From assembly GCA_002898295.1 (NCBI GenBank), contig BEHX01000007.1:1-64000 (forward strand): DNA of 64,000 nt, written 5' to 3'. The translations under genes and the position numbers were made by a program. The stretch comes from a bacterium HR21 (GTDB lineage Bacteria; Bacteroidota; Ignavibacteria; Kapaibacteriales; HRBIN21). Of the stretch, positions 8,573 to 17,223 are shown one piece after another; within the stretch, counting starts at the first letter, position 1; each line of letters begins with the position of its first letter. The notes under the pieces were generated by a model, which saw only the letters and a list, made by a program, of their open reading frames with translations, had not been told where the DNA came from and made no database searches.

Positions 8573-9703
8573 ATGGGAGTGGTGGTGCGTCCTCTCTGTG
8601 CAGCGGATGCACGACAGCGGCGTGCCTTTATTCGGCTCCAGTGGCGCTTCTATCGGCATGATCCGCTCTGGGTCCCACCGGTGCGGTCAGAAGTCGACAA
8701 GCTGCTCAATCCGCGCCGGAACCCCTTCTTCGAACATGCCCGCCTTGAGCTCTTCATCGCCGAGCAAGATGGGGAGCCAGTTGGGCGAATCGCTGCTATC
8801 GTCAACCGGCTCCATAACGAAACGCATCACGACACGGTTGGCTTCTTCGGCTTTTTCGAGTCCGTGCCAGAGCACGGGGTAGCTGCAGCACTGGTGGATG
8901 CCGCCGCCGACTGGCTGCGCCGCCAGGGATGTACCGCCATGCGGGGTCCGGTCAATCCTTCGATGAATGACGAGTGCGGACTCCTGGTAGAAGATTTCAC
9001 CCGTCCGCCAGTTGTCATGATGCCGTACAATCCGCCGTACTATGCTGAACTGCTGGAGTCCTGCGGGTTCCAGAAAGCGAAGGATCTCTTGGCATACTGG
9101 CTCACGGAGAGCTTCCTCACCGAAAAGCTCCAGCGCGGGCAGGAATTGGTGCGGCGCCGCCTTGGACTTCAGGTCCGGGGGATGGACTTCCGTAACCGGC
9201 GACTTTTCCAGGAGGACATCGAGCGCATCAAGTCCATCTACAACCGTGCGTGGGAGCCGAACTGGGGCTTTGTCCGCCTGACCGATGCCGAGATGGACTA
9301 CCTGGTTGCAGGACTCAAGCAAGTTGCCGACCCCGATTTGGCTGTTTTTGCCTTTCGCAATGGGGAGGCAATCGGCTTTGCACTGGCTCTGCCCGACATC
9401 AACCAGGTGTTGCGCTATAACCGCTCAGGCAGCCTCCTGGGCGCACTCTGGCACTTCGCGACGAAGCGGAAACGGGTCGATACTATGCGGATCCTCATCC
9501 TCGGCGTCCTGCCTGAGTACCAGCGGCAGGGCGTGGACGCGGTGCTCTACTACGAGCTGGGCACTCGTGGGCTGCAGAAAGGGATCCGCTACGCCGAAGC
9601 CAGCTGGGTTCTGGAGGACAATTGGGTAATGCGGAATCCGCTGGAGAAGTTGCTCAATGCCCAGCTCTACAAGCGCTACCGTATCTACGAAATGCCGCTC
9701 TGA
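8573..9703 (+). CDS. GNAT-superfamily N-acetyltransferase-like protein (YghO type)
   Basis: 376 residues, predicted soluble. The N-terminal part has RAFIRLQWRFYRHDPLWVPP and GRIAAIVNRLHNE, with FFGFFESVPEHGVAAALVDA and RGPVNPSMNDECGLL, a pattern of uncharacterised large GNAT proteins. A second GNAT-like half follows (EAIGFALALPDINQVL, LILGVLPEYQRQGVDAVLYYELG), giving a putative acetyl-CoA loop at QRQGVD. The acceptor substrate is unknown. The last 19 bases overlap the 3' end of the convergent guanine deaminase gene. Confidence 0.8.
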   Translation: MGVVVRPLCAADARQRRAFIRLQWRFYRHDPLWVPPVRSEVDKLLNPRRNPFFEHARLELFIAEQDGEPVGRIAAIVNRLHNETHHDTVGFFGFFESVPEHGVAAALVDAAADWLRRQGCTAMRGPVNPSMNDECGLLVEDFTRPPVVMMPYNPPYYAELLESCGFQKAKDLLAYWLTESFLTEKLQRGQELVRRRLGLQVRGMDFRNRRLFQEDIERIKSIYNRAWEPNWGFVRLTDAEMDYLVAGLKQVADPDLAVFAFRNGEAIGFALALPDINQVLRYNRSGSLLGALWHFATKRKRVDTMRILILGVLPEYQRQGVDAVLYYELGTRGLQKGIRYAEASWVLEDNWVMRNPLEKLLNAQLYKRYRIYEMPL

Positions 9704-11022
9704 GGGGGAGGATTCTGCCGGAAGAGTTCCCGTCCCCGGACGAAAACAGCACGGACTGCCGCAGGGGTTGCCGTGTAGAGGAGCCGTGCCAGAACGTGTG
9801 AGGGCTCCGACCAGAGTGGCTGCGCTGGTTCCAGAGCTGTGATGTCCAGCACGATGAAATCGGCGTCTTTTCCTTCCTCAAGGCTGCCGATTGTGTGCTC
9901 CAGCCCAAGGGCCTGAGCGCCGCCGAGCGTTGCCAGCCAGAGCGCTTCCTCGGGGGAAAGCTCTGTAGGCGCCTCTTCGGGGGACAAGAAGGCACGGAGT
10001 TTTGCCATCTCGCATGCCCAGCGGGCTTCCTCCAGCAGGAAGAGAGAGGTACCTGCGCCAATGTCGGTCCCCAGCCCAATTCGAAAGCCCTCGTGCAGGT
10101 ACTGTCGCAGGGGCATAATGCCGCTGCGCAGGAAGACGTTGGAGCGAGGGCAGTGCACGAGAGCGCAGTTGGCTCTGCGGAGGCGCTCCCGCTCGGAGGA
10201 GGAGAGGTAGATGGCGTGGGCAAACAGGGTCTGGGGGCGCAGCATTCCGGCGGCTTCGTAGACAGCGGTGTAGTCTGCTGCCTCGGGGAAGAGCTGAGCA
10301 ATCCAGCGGAGTTCGCCCGGACTCTCCGCCAGGTGTGTCTGCAGGAGAAGCCCGTGCCGCGTTGCTACCTCGGCGCAGAGCCTCAGGAGCTCCCGGGAAC
10401 AACTGCCGGCAAAGCGTGGGGCGATCGCGTAGGAGAGCCGCCCACCGTCGTAACCATGCCACTCATCGAGGAGCGCCTCCACCGCTTTCAAGGCTTCCTC
10501 GGGGGACGTCCGCAGCGCGTCTGGGACGTGACAGTCCATCAGCGTCTGTCCCATCAGAACACGCAACCCAAGGCGCGCAGCAACCCGGAACGCACGCCGG
10601 GTTGCCTCGGCATACGGAGGACCGAAGACGACAAGCGTCGTCGTTCCACAGCGGAGGGCTGCGCGGAAGAAGAGCTCCGCCTGCTGTTCAGCAAAGTCCG
10701 GGTCAGCGAAGCGGGCTTCGAGGGGAAAGATCAGGTGCTCAAGCCACGAGAGGAGCTCCCCTCGATCAAGAGCGAGTCCCTGGTACTGGGGCAAGTGTGT
10801 GTGGAGGTCTACAAACCCGGGAAGTATGAGGCTGGTCGGACCGAAATCCTGACAAGGGACTGCAGGGTACTGCCGCTGCAGCTCCTCTGCTGTCCCGACG
10901 GCACGGATGCGCCCACGGGCATCGATGAGAAACCCACCCTTGGGGAGAGCCTGAATGCGGCGTCCTGGTACCGGCGAGAAGAGAAGCCCTGCGGTGACAA
11001 GCCGCACCCCGGGCTGCTCCAT
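9685..11022 (-). CDS. guaD: Guanine deaminase (amidohydrolase family)
   Basis: 445 residues. It would hydrolyse guanine to xanthine and ammonia. Metal-binding signatures of the family are present: GFVDLHTHLPQYQ (His74, His76), LLQTHLAESPGE, FAHAIYLS, HCPRSNVFLRSG and GLGTDIGAGTS with the metal/catalytic Asp. The string LSWLEHLIFPLEARFAD is typical of GuaD rather than of other amidohydrolases, where the equivalent is LPWLEKYTFP. It is the last gene of a five-gene minus-strand operon, 10 bases after its neighbour. Another purine or pterin deaminase of the same family cannot be excluded. Confidence 0.85.
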   Translation of the reverse strand: MEQPGVRLVTAGLLFSPVPGRRIQALPKGGFLIDARGRIRAVGTAEELQRQYPAVPCQDFGPTSLILPGFVDLHTHLPQYQGLALDRGELLSWLEHLIFPLEARFADPDFAEQQAELFFRAALRCGTTTLVVFGPPYAEATRRAFRVAARLGLRVLMGQTLMDCHVPDALRTSPEEALKAVEALLDEWHGYDGGRLSYAIAPRFAGSCSRELLRLCAEVATRHGLLLQTHLAESPGELRWIAQLFPEAADYTAVYEAAGMLRPQTLFAHAIYLSSSERERLRRANCALVHCPRSNVFLRSGIMPLRQYLHEGFRIGLGTDIGAGTSLFLLEEARWACEMAKLRAFLSPEEAPTELSPEEALWLATLGGAQALGLEHTIGSLEEGKDADFIVLDITALEPAQPLWSEPSHVLARLLYTATPAAVRAVFVRGRELFRQNPPPQSGIS

Positions 11023-11031
11023 GGCAGCGTT

Positions 11032-11532
11032 TCAGAAGTTGTCGGAGTCGGTGAGCTCCTTTTCCAGTTCATCAGCAACACTGCTGACGTGGTGGATAGC
11101 CGAGCCGAGCGTCTGCCCCTCGGTATCCGCGCTGAGGTGGACACGGAAAACCACGAAGGTAGAGGAACCGGCTTTCTCAACTGACCAGGCACCGAACTTC
11201 AGCCGGGAGTTGCGTTCGAGAAGCTCCCGGGCAAGATGTGCCGGGAGCTCATCTTCAAAGCGTGCGGCGATGCTCCACACCTCGCGGATTTCAATCCCCT
11301 GGTAGAACTCCGTCGAGGAGTTGATGAAGACCTGCTGGGTCCGCTCGTCATCAGTGAATCGAATAGTGACGCGGTAGTCTCCGTCCTCATCCACCAGGTA
11401 CGAGAACCCCGCTGCTTTGAGCTGCTGGGCAACGCGCGGGTCAGCGTGCGCGGTCGAGCTTCTCCCCACTTGGGCAAAGCTTGGGGCGAACCCGAGACAG
11501 AAGAGCAACCAGAGCAGGGCTCGGGATGTCAT
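11032..11532 (-). CDS. Small secreted protein of unknown function, possibly YbjN-like
   Basis: 166 residues from an ATG at 11532 with a strong GGAGG site 5 bases upstream; the longer frame upstream lacks these features. A signal peptide is clear (RALLWLLFCLGFAPSFAQ). The mature part is about 145 residues with alternating strands and helices, including LKAAGFSYLVDEDGDYRVTI and RNSRLKFGAWSVEKAGSSTF, and resembles the YbjN / secretion-chaperone-like fold. That resemblance is weak. It sits between the Cyc2-like gene and guanine deaminase and may be a periplasmic partner of the former. Confidence 0.7.
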   Translation of the reverse strand: MTSRALLWLLFCLGFAPSFAQVGRSSTAHADPRVAQQLKAAGFSYLVDEDGDYRVTIRFTDDERTQQVFINSSTEFYQGIEIREVWSIAARFEDELPAHLARELLERNSRLKFGAWSVEKAGSSTFVVFRVHLSADTEGQTLGSAIHHVSSVADELEKELTDSDNF

Positions 11533-11582
11533 GGTATCCTCCGGGATTGTTCGACAGCCGGAAGTTACGGCGGTTTTCCGCG

Positions 11583-12683
11583 TCAATATGCAAGGTCTAC
11601 CCCAAGAGTCAGCCGGGTCAGAGGTTGGAGGAAGTGCCGTTCCAGCTCCAGTAGCAGTCGGACGTTCCGGTAGGGGTAATAGCTGTAGTAGAGTGCCAGG
11701 GATTGGTGGCGCAGTGGGCGGTAGAAGGATCCCGGAGGTGCAGCGATGAGGTTTGCCAACATGGCGATGGCATGGGGGAAGTCCGTATAGTCCAGCCCAA
11801 GGAAGCCACCGTGGAAGGTATCGGTACGGCTATTGTCGTAGCCGGAGAAGAGCTGGAGGAAGAGCTCTGCATTGTCGAGCAGCATCCAGCGCCAGTCGAA
11901 CCCGAGCCGATAGCCGCGGATGAGCCGACCGGCGGTGTCGGGCATTTCCCCGTAGAGAGCAAAGAGTCCGGCGTTGAAGGGGAGGGAGAGATGTCCGAAG
12001 AAGACTTTTCGGTTGTCTGCATCTGCGTCACCGCTGACGTATTCCCCAATGCCGTTCCCATTGACCACTCCGAGGGAGATGTCCCAGGGCAGGTTCAGGA
12101 TGAGACCGCGCTGGTATGTCAGTGGGAAGCGCCCGATGGTGTAAATCTGGTAATCGCTTCGGGTCAGACGCAGCTCTCGCGGGAACATCAGGTCACAGAT
12201 CTGGAACTGCCCCAGCTGGACACCGAAGCTGTTCCAGGGATGGAGGTTGACCCAGGCGTCCTCGAAGAAAGGAGCTTCGCCCTGTTCGAAGATGATGTAG
12301 GCGTAGAAGTTTGCAACCGGACCGAGAGCACCACCGGTCAGGAGCTTGACTGCCCACGGGGCTTTGAAATCCTGCTTCCACCGGGTTCCTTCGGCACGGA
12401 CCTCCGTCCATTGCTGGAAGCGCAGCGCCAGCGGGACACGCTCAAACAGATTGAGCGCCTCATCGCCCGTATGGGGAACATACGCTTTCTCCTGCATCCC
12501 CTCGAAGATGTAGCCGTGGGCGGAGAACTGCTCCCCGAAGGCGTTCAGCTTCGGATAGGCGGCGTGGCATGTTGCACACGAAAGCCCGTATTGCCGAGCA
12601 AAGGCAGGAATTGCCGGTGCCGACGATGGCAGCGCGCACAGGAGAAGGACAACACTGCTCTGTCGCCAGAGGGAGGAGAGCAT
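11583..12683 (-). CDS. Outer-membrane cytochrome-porin fusion, Cyc2-like
   Basis: 366 residues: a signal peptide (1 to about 24), then PAFARQYGLSCATCH at 26-40 with one c-type heme site (CATCH, 36-40), followed by AAYPKLNAFGEQFSAHGYIF and a long region of alternating amphipathic strands ending in LGVDLAY, as expected for a beta-barrel. This arrangement and the motif around the heme (AFARQ, C..CH, P.LN.FG, GY) are those of the Cyc2 family, in which a single-heme plug is fused to a porin and can take electrons from Fe(II) outside the cell. The protein is shorter than typical Cyc2 (about 400-480 residues), and porins with this N-terminal motif also exist with no known iron role. It lies 21 bases after the PD40-OmpA gene in the same operon. 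Confidence 0.75.
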   Translation of the reverse strand: MLSSLWRQSSVVLLLCALPSSAPAIPAFARQYGLSCATCHAAYPKLNAFGEQFSAHGYIFEGMQEKAYVPHTGDEALNLFERVPLALRFQQWTEVRAEGTRWKQDFKAPWAVKLLTGGALGPVANFYAYIIFEQGEAPFFEDAWVNLHPWNSFGVQLGQFQICDLMFPRELRLTRSDYQIYTIGRFPLTYQRGLILNLPWDISLGVVNGNGIGEYVSGDADADNRKVFFGHLSLPFNAGLFALYGEMPDTAGRLIRGYRLGFDWRWMLLDNAELFLQLFSGYDNSRTDTFHGGFLGLDYTDFPHAIAMLANLIAAPPGSFYRPLRHQSLALYYSYYPYRNVRLLLELERHFLQPLTRLTLGVDLAY

Positions 12684-12704
12684 GGGTGTCTGAGCTTGTT
12701 AGAC

Positions 12705-14186
12705 TTACTGAATGACGATCACCTCGACGCGCCGGTTCTGCGCGCGTGCCTCTTCGGTTGTGCCCTGGACGAGCGGGCGGCGCCGTCCCCAGCCTTTCGT
12801 CTCGATGCGATGGGGGTCTATGCCGTTTTTGACTAGGTATTCCTTGACCGCGTCGGCTCGGCGTTGCGAGAGGCGGTCGTTGTAGGCGTCAGTGCCGACA
12901 TCATCCGTGTGCCCTTCAACGGAGATGCGTACAGAGGGATAGGCTTTGAGGAACTCCACCAGGCGGTCTAGGTCGGGGAGCGACTCCTCCTTGAGCTCGG
13001 CTTTGTCGAAGTCGAAGAAGACCAAAAGCCGCGTGCGACCACGTTCGACCGGGGTGAGCGCGATGTCCTTCGTGACGGTGCTACTGCCCGCATTGCGGGG
13101 GACTTCGAAGCGCTCGCTGTAGAAGAGGTAGCCTTCCCGAGAGGCGGTAATGGAGTACGTTCGTCCTGCAGGGAGAGCAACGTAGTACTCCCCGGTTTCC
13201 TCGTCGCTATAGAGCTCGGCGAGCTTGCGGCGGGTGCGTAGATCGGTGATCGTGATGGTTGCCCCGAGGGGATCGTTGGTATAGGCATCCCGGACGGTTC
13301 CCTGAACCATGAGGATCGGCTCCGGTGGGTTGGGATTCGGCACGACGAGGAAGACATCCAGGTCTCCTGCGGGGGTTGTCCGGCTCAGCAGGGCTGCATT
13401 CTGGTCGGGCAGAGGGAGGTAGTAAAACTCGTCGGCGGGGGTATTGACAGGAGAGGGGAGCTTCTCCGGGCGCCCGAAGGAGCCATCGGGACCCATACGG
13501 CTGACGAAGATATCGAAAGTTCCGTCGCGATTTGAGGCAAAGTAGAGTGTGCGCCCATCGGCTGCTAGGACAGGTGCCATCTCATCGGCAGCGGAGTTCA
13601 GGGCACGGAGCGGGGTGGGAGCAGACCACCGGCTACCCTCACGATGGGAAATCCACAGGTCTGTCCCTCCAGCACTCCCAGGGCGATCGGAGGCGAAGAT
13701 GAGCACGGTCCCATCGGCAGAGATACAGGGCTGGGAGTCCCAGTACGGGGAGTTGATAACCTCCCCGAGGTTTTCTACTTGACGCCACCGTTTGCCTGAC
13801 CGGTGAGCACGGTAGATATCTGTGCGCCCGCTGCCGCCGAGTTCATGCTGGAAAGCAGCGAAGAGCAGGACATTCCCGTCCGCCGTCGAGCTGGCGGCGC
13901 CAACGTGGGTTGCATCGGCGATAGTCCCGCGGATCCGCTCCGGGAAGCCCCACTGAGTGCCTTCCCGGGGAACTCGGTAGAGCCGCTGCCGTCCCCCATC
14001 TCGGCTGGAAGTCAGGAAGACTTCCCGCCCTCCACGGGCAATACCGGTCACGAAATCGTCACCGGAGGAGTTCAGTTCCTCCACCGGGGTGATCTGGATG
14101 GCTGATCCGGTCGGACGTGCCTGGATTTGCGCCCAGGTAAGCACTGTCGCCCCACAGAGGAGAGGTACGACGAGGGAACGCCACAT
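12705..14186 (-). CDS. PD40 propeller / carboxypeptidase-regulatory / OmpA protein (PorE-like)
   Basis: 493 residues with a signal peptide (MWRSLVVPLLCGATVLTWAQ). Residues about 30-290 hold PD40-type repeats (GTVLIFASDRPGSAGGTDL, GRTLYFASNRDGTFDIFVS). About 294-375 is a carboxypeptidase-regulatory-like domain (VQGTVRDAYTNDPLGATITI). About 385-493 is an OmpA C-terminal domain that binds peptidoglycan (VFFDFDKAEL, SVEGHTDDVGTDAYNDRLSQRRA, AQNRRVEVIV). The T9SS component PorE has the same order but with an N-terminal TPR block, which is absent here. It follows an outer-membrane barrel gene by 19 bases. It probably links the outer membrane to the wall; a direct role in T9SS is inference. Confidence 0.85.
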   Translation of the reverse strand: MWRSLVVPLLCGATVLTWAQIQARPTGSAIQITPVEELNSSGDDFVTGIARGGREVFLTSSRDGGRQRLYRVPREGTQWGFPERIRGTIADATHVGAASSTADGNVLLFAAFQHELGGSGRTDIYRAHRSGKRWRQVENLGEVINSPYWDSQPCISADGTVLIFASDRPGSAGGTDLWISHREGSRWSAPTPLRALNSAADEMAPVLAADGRTLYFASNRDGTFDIFVSRMGPDGSFGRPEKLPSPVNTPADEFYYLPLPDQNAALLSRTTPAGDLDVFLVVPNPNPPEPILMVQGTVRDAYTNDPLGATITITDLRTRRKLAELYSDEETGEYYVALPAGRTYSITASREGYLFYSERFEVPRNAGSSTVTKDIALTPVERGRTRLLVFFDFDKAELKEESLPDLDRLVEFLKAYPSVRISVEGHTDDVGTDAYNDRLSQRRADAVKEYLVKNGIDPHRIETKGWGRRRPLVQGTTEEARAQNRRVEVIVIQ

Positions 14187-14205
14187 GATGAGGACCTGCG
14201 CCGTG

Positions 14206-15066
14206 TTACAGACCGAACCACAGTCCCACCAGCAGTCGGAGGGAATGCTGCGAGGGGGATTTCGAAGTGTAGTTGGCTGTGCCCTCCGAGGTTGGTTTCC
14301 ACTGATCGACGGTGGTAACGTCGTCGCGGAAGGTAGAGAGGAGCTGAAACTGCAGTTGCGGTACGAGCCAGAGTGAGCGTCCAAGGGGGACTTTGTACCC
14401 TATGCCGAGTTCGGCACCGATGCGTGTGGTCTTCATCGGAGGAGTATTGAATTCTGTGGTGATCTGCAGCGTGCGGTAGAGCTGCCCATCGTCCGGGTTG
14501 ATGAAGCCGCACTGCTCAGACTGTGACGTGTACGTAGCAGTTTGCTCATTTTTCTGCAAGAAGAGAGCCGTCACTCCGGCGGTGAGCCAGAGCTGGGGGG
14601 TCAGCTCGTAGCGTAGCCCAGCGCCAGCTGTGAGGGAGGACATCGTGAAGGACCATTCGATGGAGACAGGGGTAGTTCCGAGATATGCGCCGGTCAGGGC
14701 GTCGTGGCAGTCTGCCTCTGCTGTCCCAGAGTGTCCGAAGGTTTTCACATCGTAGCCGACTCGGAGCTGCAGTCCGAGCCGCGGCGTAAGCCCAAGATCA
14801 GCGGCGATGGAGGCGAAAGGTGAAAAGCCGGTGCCACTCGAAAATTGTTGGGGCGGGGTGTTCGTGGGGGTAAAGGGGGAGTACTGGAGCGTGGCTGAGG
14901 CGGTGTTCCAGTTGAGCCCACCTTCAATGCCGAGCATCAGGGGAAGTCCGCGTTCTGGAGCGCCGACCTCGAAGATTGGGGCACCGCGCGGGCGCAGAAC
15001 ATCTTCCTGGGCAAGTGCGCTAGAGAGCATCACGGCGAGACCCACGCACACGGCATCGTAACGCAT
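14206..15066 (-). CDS. Outer-membrane beta-barrel protein
   Basis: 286 residues, first gene of the minus-strand operon. The signal peptide is short (VGLAVMLSSALAQ). The rest shows barrel-like alternation: GIEGGLNWNTASATLQYSPF, LGLQLRVGYDVKTFG, YELTPQLWLTAGVTALFLQ, IGAELGIGYKVPLGRSLWL, with a C-terminal aromatic strand ending LWFGL. This resembles the short barrels (PorT/OmpW size class) found next to PD40-OmpA genes in the FCB group. The exact family is not recognised. The start is supported by a TAAATTTG promoter element 35 bases upstream. Confidence 0.75.
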   Translation of the reverse strand: MRYDAVCVGLAVMLSSALAQEDVLRPRGAPIFEVGAPERGLPLMLGIEGGLNWNTASATLQYSPFTPTNTPPQQFSSGTGFSPFASIAADLGLTPRLGLQLRVGYDVKTFGHSGTAEADCHDALTGAYLGTTPVSIEWSFTMSSLTAGAGLRYELTPQLWLTAGVTALFLQKNEQTATYTSQSEQCGFINPDDGQLYRTLQITTEFNTPPMKTTRIGAELGIGYKVPLGRSLWLVPQLQFQLLSTFRDDVTTVDQWKPTSEGTANYTSKSPSQHSLRLLVGLWFGL

Positions 15067-15101
15067 CCGGACACTCTCGCTTAGGGTACATAAAACACCC
15101 G

Positions 15102-15109
15102 CAAATTTA
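15102..15109 (-). promoter_or_regulatory. TAnnTTTG promoter element of the barrel / PD40-OmpA / cytochrome-porin operon
   Basis: Minus-strand TAAATTTG 35 bases before the ATG at 15066. It lies in the 62-base divergent gap with the protease gene and would drive the five genes down to 9685. Confidence 0.5.
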
Positions 15110-15128
15110 CCGCAGAGAGGGTTGCCGC

Positions 15129-17201
15129 ATGCATCCCGTAATTTTGGCGGGCTATTCGAGCAGCAGTGCGATGCGGTATACCTGGCTTCTGGTGCTCCTC
15201 GGTGTTGCTGTGGAAGCGCAACCGGGGGCAGTCCAGACCTGGCGGGTGTTCTTCCGCGACAAAGGTCCAGAGCCTTTCCGACCGGGAAGCCGATTGTACG
15301 AGCAGACCCTGGCGCTCCATTCTCCGCGGGCGCTTGCCCGGCGGGCGAAGGTCCGTCCGCCGGAGGCGCTGCTGACGTTCGCTGATGCCCCGGTCTACCA
15401 GCCGTATCTGGATAGCCTTCGCCGGTGGGGTGAGCTGCGGCTCGTCGTGCGCTGGCGCAATTACGCAGTGCTGCAGATGGATTCCCTGGCGGCAGAAGCT
15501 GTGCGGCAGCTGCCTTTCGTGGCAGCAGTCCAACCCACCGGGCAGGTCCCGCTTCCGGTTGCGCTGCCGCAAGCCTCAGGAGGTATTGCCCAGGGGCTAG
15601 GCTGGCAGGAACATCCGTGCGGACCCTTTGATTACGGGGCGTCGCGGTGGCAGCTGGAGATGCTCAAGATTCCCGCAGTGCACCGAATCGGGGTGACAGG
15701 CGAAGGAGTCCTCCTCGGCTTGCTCGACACGGGCTTCCGCTGGCGTCAGCAGCCCGGGTTTGCGCATCTGCAAGTCCTGGCAGAGTGGGATTTCCTCGGC
15801 AATGATTCTGTCACGGCCAACCAGCCGGGCGATGACCCATTGCAGGACCTCCACGGAACAGCGGTGCTCTCCGTGCTCGGTGCCGTCCTTCCGGGCACGC
15901 TCATCGGTGCTGCTCCAATGGCGACGTATATTCTGGGCAAAACCGAAGAGCTGCCGGCAGAGCGCCACATTGAGGAAGATGCCTATGCGGCAGCGCTCGA
16001 GTGGATGGAAGCACTCGGCGTTGACGTGGTTTCCTCTTCCCTGGGGTACCGGGATTTCGATAGCACGGAGGTGTCCTACACTGCGGCGCAGCTCGATGGT
16101 CGGACGACGATTGTCGCGCAGGCAGTCGAGGAAGCGGCGCGGCGCGGGGTGCTGTGCGTGACGGCAATGGGCAATGACGGCGCACGCGGGCTCAATTCGC
16201 CAGCCGATGCTGATAGTGTCATCGCGGTGGCGGCGGTGGACAGCGCTGGTCAGCGGGTGCATTTCAGCTCGGTGGGCAGGCGGCAGCATGGCATCTTACG
16301 TCCCAGCCTTGCTGCTCCTGGGATTGGCGTCCTGGGGCTCCTCCCGGGACAGGATCAGCCTCGCCCGCTGGCGGGGACGTCAATGGCGACGCCACTGGTT
16401 GCCGGGGCAGTGGCACTCTTGCTGGCAGCGCGTCCGGAGCTGCCCCCGTGGCGTATTCGCCAGGCTCTGCTGGAGACGGCCTCCAATGCGGAGCATCCCG
16501 ATACTCTCCTAGGGTACGGTGTGCCCAACCTTGTACGGGCGCTTCTCCGGCTCGGGGGGGCAGTTGGTCCGCCGGCGCTGGTGGAGTCGGCGCAGTCTCT
16601 CCGGGCAGTGGCTTTCGCCTTTGTGCCCTTCCCGCTCTTTGGGGCGTGGCTCCAGTGGGGGGATCTCCCACGGGAGGAGGCGATCCGGGGCACAATCCCG
16701 CTGCGGTCTCTTGGGACAGACCCCCTAACTCTCTTCGGTGAGCTTCCGCGAGAGCTCCTCAGAACAGATACGGTCTGGGCGCGAGTGCGGTTGGTAGGGA
16801 GCGCCGGAGAAGAACTCCTCGGACGCTGGTACCTCCTTCGATTGCCGCCGTCTGTCCCATGCGGGATGGTCATCCCGCCGGAGGTGCTCGCACTTCCTGC
16901 CGCAGAGCAGGAGGTGCTGCGGATTAGCCCGCAGCCTGTCCCGCTCGGAGAAGTGTGCACGGTGTCCCTGCCGGGGCTCTCGCCTGGAGGGCGGCTGCCG
17001 CTCCGCGCGGTGCAGCTCTGGGATGCAGTCGGACGCCACGTTCGGAGATACACGCTGGCGGAGTCTACCCAGCCGTGGAGCGGGACACGCTGGACGCTGC
17101 GTCTGCCGACGGCAGGACTTGCAGCGGGGGTGTACTGGCTCGAGGCGCTTTACGGGAGCAACGGGGCTGAGCGGCTCTTTGCTCCAATAGTGCTCCGATG
17201 A
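15129..17201 (+). CDS. Secreted subtilisin-like serine protease (S8) with T9SS-like C-terminus
   Basis: 690 residues. The catalytic triad is visible: Asp200 in GLLDTGF, His242 in DLHGTAV, and Ser418 in GTSMATPLVAG. GNDGARGLNSPADADSVIAVAAV is typical of S8 peptidases. Residues about 30-150 form a propeptide-like region. The last 90 residues (ISPQPVPLGE, VQLWDAVGRHV, TAGLAAGVYWLEA) resemble a T9SS type A sorting domain. The ATG at 15129 has a GAGAGG site 8 bases upstream; a start at 15171 (MRYTWLLVLLGVAVEAQ) would give a more usual signal peptide. It is likely exported to degrade external protein, matching the amino-acid catabolism genes nearby. Confidence 0.9.
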   Translation: MHPVILAGYSSSSAMRYTWLLVLLGVAVEAQPGAVQTWRVFFRDKGPEPFRPGSRLYEQTLALHSPRALARRAKVRPPEALLTFADAPVYQPYLDSLRRWGELRLVVRWRNYAVLQMDSLAAEAVRQLPFVAAVQPTGQVPLPVALPQASGGIAQGLGWQEHPCGPFDYGASRWQLEMLKIPAVHRIGVTGEGVLLGLLDTGFRWRQQPGFAHLQVLAEWDFLGNDSVTANQPGDDPLQDLHGTAVLSVLGAVLPGTLIGAAPMATYILGKTEELPAERHIEEDAYAAALEWMEALGVDVVSSSLGYRDFDSTEVSYTAAQLDGRTTIVAQAVEEAARRGVLCVTAMGNDGARGLNSPADADSVIAVAAVDSAGQRVHFSSVGRRQHGILRPSLAAPGIGVLGLLPGQDQPRPLAGTSMATPLVAGAVALLLAARPELPPWRIRQALLETASNAEHPDTLLGYGVPNLVRALLRLGGAVGPPALVESAQSLRAVAFAFVPFPLFGAWLQWGDLPREEAIRGTIPLRSLGTDPLTLFGELPRELLRTDTVWARVRLVGSAGEELLGRWYLLRLPPSVPCGMVIPPEVLALPAAEQEVLRISPQPVPLGEVCTVSLPGLSPGGRLPLRAVQLWDAVGRHVRRYTLAESTQPWSGTRWTLRLPTAGLAAGVYWLEALYGSNGAERLFAPIVLR

Positions 17202-17223
17202 AGTACCACAGAGGGTCTGGAGC

